The notes below the pieces were generated by a model. That model was not told the origin of the DNA. It did not search any database and worked only from the letters and a program-made list of their open reading frames with translations. Positions 62,677-64,000 of a DNA stretch of 64,000 nt are shown piece by piece. Every line of letters starts with the position of its first letter. The first letter of the stretch is position 1. Made by a program: the position numbers and the translations under genes. The stretch is from Candidatus Accumulibacter proximus (lineage in GTDB: Bacteria > Pseudomonadota > Gammaproteobacteria > Burkholderiales > Rhodocyclaceae), in NCBI GenBank assembly GCA_016709675.1, contig JADJMH010000004.1, positions 1 to 64,000 on the forward strand, in the 5' to 3' direction.

Positions 62677-63562
62677 GCAGGCGAGAACCGAACTCTCGAC
62701 GCTGCGCGACCTGCTGCGCTTCGCCGTCAGCCGATACAACGAGGCCAGGCTGTTCTTCGGGCACGGGACCGACAACGCCTGGGACGAAGCCGTCTATCTG
62801 CTGTTGCACTGCCTGCACCTGCCGCTTGACCGACTCGAACCCTTTCTTGATGCCAAGCTGACCAGCGCTGAACGCGCCGACGTGCTGCACCTCATCGAAC
62901 GCCGGGTCAAGGAACGTCTGCCAGTTGCCTACCTGACCAATGAGGCCTGGCTGGGCGAGTTCAGTTTCTACGTCGATGAACGGGTGATCGTTCCGCGGTC
63001 GTTCATCGCCGAACTGCTGCGCGAGCAGTTGGCGCCCTGGATCGAGGACCCGGACGGATTGGCTGACGTGCTCGACCTGTGCACCGGATCGGCTTGCCTG
63101 GCGATCCTGGCGGCCCACGCCTTTCCGGCGGCCTGCATCGACGCCGTCGACCTCTCGCCGGATGCGCTTGCCGTCGCCAGACGCAACGTCGCGGACTATG
63201 ATCTGGCAGCGCGCGTTCGTCTCGTCGAGGGCAACCTTTTTTCCCGGCTGAAGAGCCGGCGCTACGACCTGATCATCGCCAATCCGCCCTACGTCAATGC
63301 CGCCGCAATGGCGACGCTACCCGCCGAGTACCGGCGCGAACCCGAACTGGCACTGGCCAGCGGCGACGATGGCCTGGATCTGACGCGTGCCATCCTCGCC
63401 GGGGCGCACAGGCACCTCAAGCCTCGCGGACTACTGGTCGTCGAGATCGGCCACAACCGGGAAGCACTCGAAGCAGCCTTCCCGGAGACGCCCTTCACCT
63501 GGCTCGACACGACCGCCGGCGATCAGTACGTCTTCCTGCTGCCCCGCGAAGAGCTGCCATGA
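62669..63562 (+). CDS. prmB: Ribosomal protein L3 glutamine N5-methyltransferase PrmB
   Basis: The 297-residue SAM methyltransferase has SAM motif I VLDLCTGSACLAILAA and the glutamine-binding NPPYVN. LPVAYLTNEAWLGEFSFYVD in the N-terminal part separates PrmB from PrmC. It methylates the GGQ-like glutamine of protein L3. The ATG at 62669 overlaps the dapE end; the long frame upstream is inside dapE. The dapE-prmB linkage is common. Confidence 0.93.
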   Translation: MLEQARTELSTLRDLLRFAVSRYNEARLFFGHGTDNAWDEAVYLLLHCLHLPLDRLEPFLDAKLTSAERADVLHLIERRVKERLPVAYLTNEAWLGEFSFYVDERVIVPRSFIAELLREQLAPWIEDPDGLADVLDLCTGSACLAILAAHAFPAACIDAVDLSPDALAVARRNVADYDLAARVRLVEGNLFSRLKSRRYDLIIANPPYVNAAAMATLPAEYRREPELALASGDDGLDLTRAILAGAHRHLKPRGLLVVEIGHNREALEAAFPETPFTWLDTTAGDQYVFLLPREELP

Positions 63563-64000
63563 GCCGCGAAGAACCAGCCCCCCACCGCCCGCCCATGAGC
63601 CGCCTGCGCCTGCTGCTGTGGCTGACGTTTACGCTGCTCGCCGGCTGCCATGATTCGCCACGCCTTACCGCGCTGCCGGCAGGAAGCAGCGTGCTTGCCT
63701 TCGGCAACAGCATCACTTTCGGCACCGGCGCCAACCCGGCCGAGGATTACCCCAGCCGACTGGCTGCCAGCAGCGGCTGGCAGGTCCATAACGCCGGCAT
63801 CCCCGGCGATACTGCAGCCGCCGCCCGCGACCGGATCCGCGACAAACTGGACGCAGCACGTCCGGCATTGGTCATCGTCGAAATTGGCGGCAATGACTTC
63901 CTGAGGCGGCGACCTGAAGCGGCCGTCAAGGAGGACCTGCGGGCGATCATCTCCGCCATCCGGCAGTCCGGCGCACAGGTCGTGCTGGTCGCCGTACCGA
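63559..64000 (+). CDS. SGNH-hydrolase lipoprotein (arylesterase/TesA type), cut by the window end
   Basis: The first 147 residues of an SGNH esterase are visible. A lipoprotein-like leader (LLLWLTFTLLAGC) is followed by block I FGNSITFGTGA with the catalytic serine, then block II NAGIPGDTAA and block III EIGGNDFLRR. Block I reads GNS where GDS is usual. The ATG at 63559 overlaps the prmB stop (ATGA); an ATG at 63595 gives a shorter leader. The C-terminal Asp-His block lies beyond base 64000. Confidence 0.85.
   Translation, partial: MSREEPAPHRPPMSRLRLLLWLTFTLLAGCHDSPRLTALPAGSSVLAFGNSITFGTGANPAEDYPSRLAASSGWQVHNAGIPGDTAAAARDRIRDKLDAARPALVIVEIGGNDFLRRRPEAAVKEDLRAIISAIRQSGAQVVLVAVP

Noticed and set aside
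1..64000. CRISPR arrays, rRNA and tRNA genes
   Set aside because: No regularly spaced repeats of 25-40 bases and no recognisable rRNA or tRNA sequence were seen on either strand.

Overview
The window reads as about 64 kb of a betaproteobacterial chromosome, most likely from the Rhodocyclales and possibly close to Candidatus Accumulibacter. This placement is an inference. It rests on high G+C by eye, the smc-zipA-ligA order, the dapC-dapD-pilU-dapE-prmB order, the ruvCAB/tol-pal/queE-queC block, the pilBCD cluster, and the phasin and polyhydroxybutyrate depolymerase genes. No rRNA, tRNA or CRISPR array was found.

Layout. 1-2567: surface-polysaccharide glycosylation genes, consisting of a frameshifted membrane glycosyltransferase end, a GtrA-like flippase and a GtrB-like glycosyltransferase. 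2592-6134: a mobile-element zone, with an IS3-type OrfA remnant next to an IS21-family element that carries istA (frameshifted), istB, a hairpin-rich spacer and a small passenger gene surrounded by four copies of one palindrome. 6193-10438: a CWC zinc-binding protein facing a minus-strand operon fmdB-DUF502-aspS-secreted RNase-barstar-nudB. 10546-14373: pilB-pilC-pilD. 14629-21686: maeB, an EF-G paralogue and plsB. 21728-25273: a lytic transglycosylase, a CNNM/CorC protein and a YeeE/YedE transporter. 25294-37292: one long minus-strand series running EamA-ruvC-ruvA-AI-2E permease-ruvB-ybgC-tolQ-tolR-tolA-unknown-tolB-pal-cpoB-queE-queC. 37455-40735: a ComEA-like HhH protein, an IclR regulator, a phasin and a broken PHB depolymerase. 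41059-47384: an ectopic lpxD, a giant E1alpha-E1beta-lipoyl-KAS III fusion, a half-length aldehyde dehydrogenase and a D-2-hydroxyacid dehydrogenase. 47481-56737: minus-strand smc-zipA-ligA-hpt-phosphorylase-def-phosphatase. 56922-64000: queF, a YecA-like SEC-C protein, then dapC-dapD-pilU-dapE-prmB and a truncated SGNH hydrolase.

The most striking item is the 1120-residue fusion at 42326-45688. It puts a complete 2-oxoacid dehydrogenase E1, a lipoyl domain with its lysine, and a KAS III with an intact Cys-His-Asn triad on one chain, and it has no E2 acyltransferase domain. This suggests direct transfer of an oxoacid-derived acyl group into carbon-carbon bond formation. It is followed 31 and 3 bases later by two redox genes and preceded by a lone lpxD. 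Secondary items are the secreted guanyl-specific RNase with its barstar inhibitor, and the IS21 passenger gene with its palindromes and structured spacer.

All calls come from reading the sequence and translations, with no database search. Starts were moved from the longest open frame where a ribosome-binding site, a stop/start overlap or family length argued for it.
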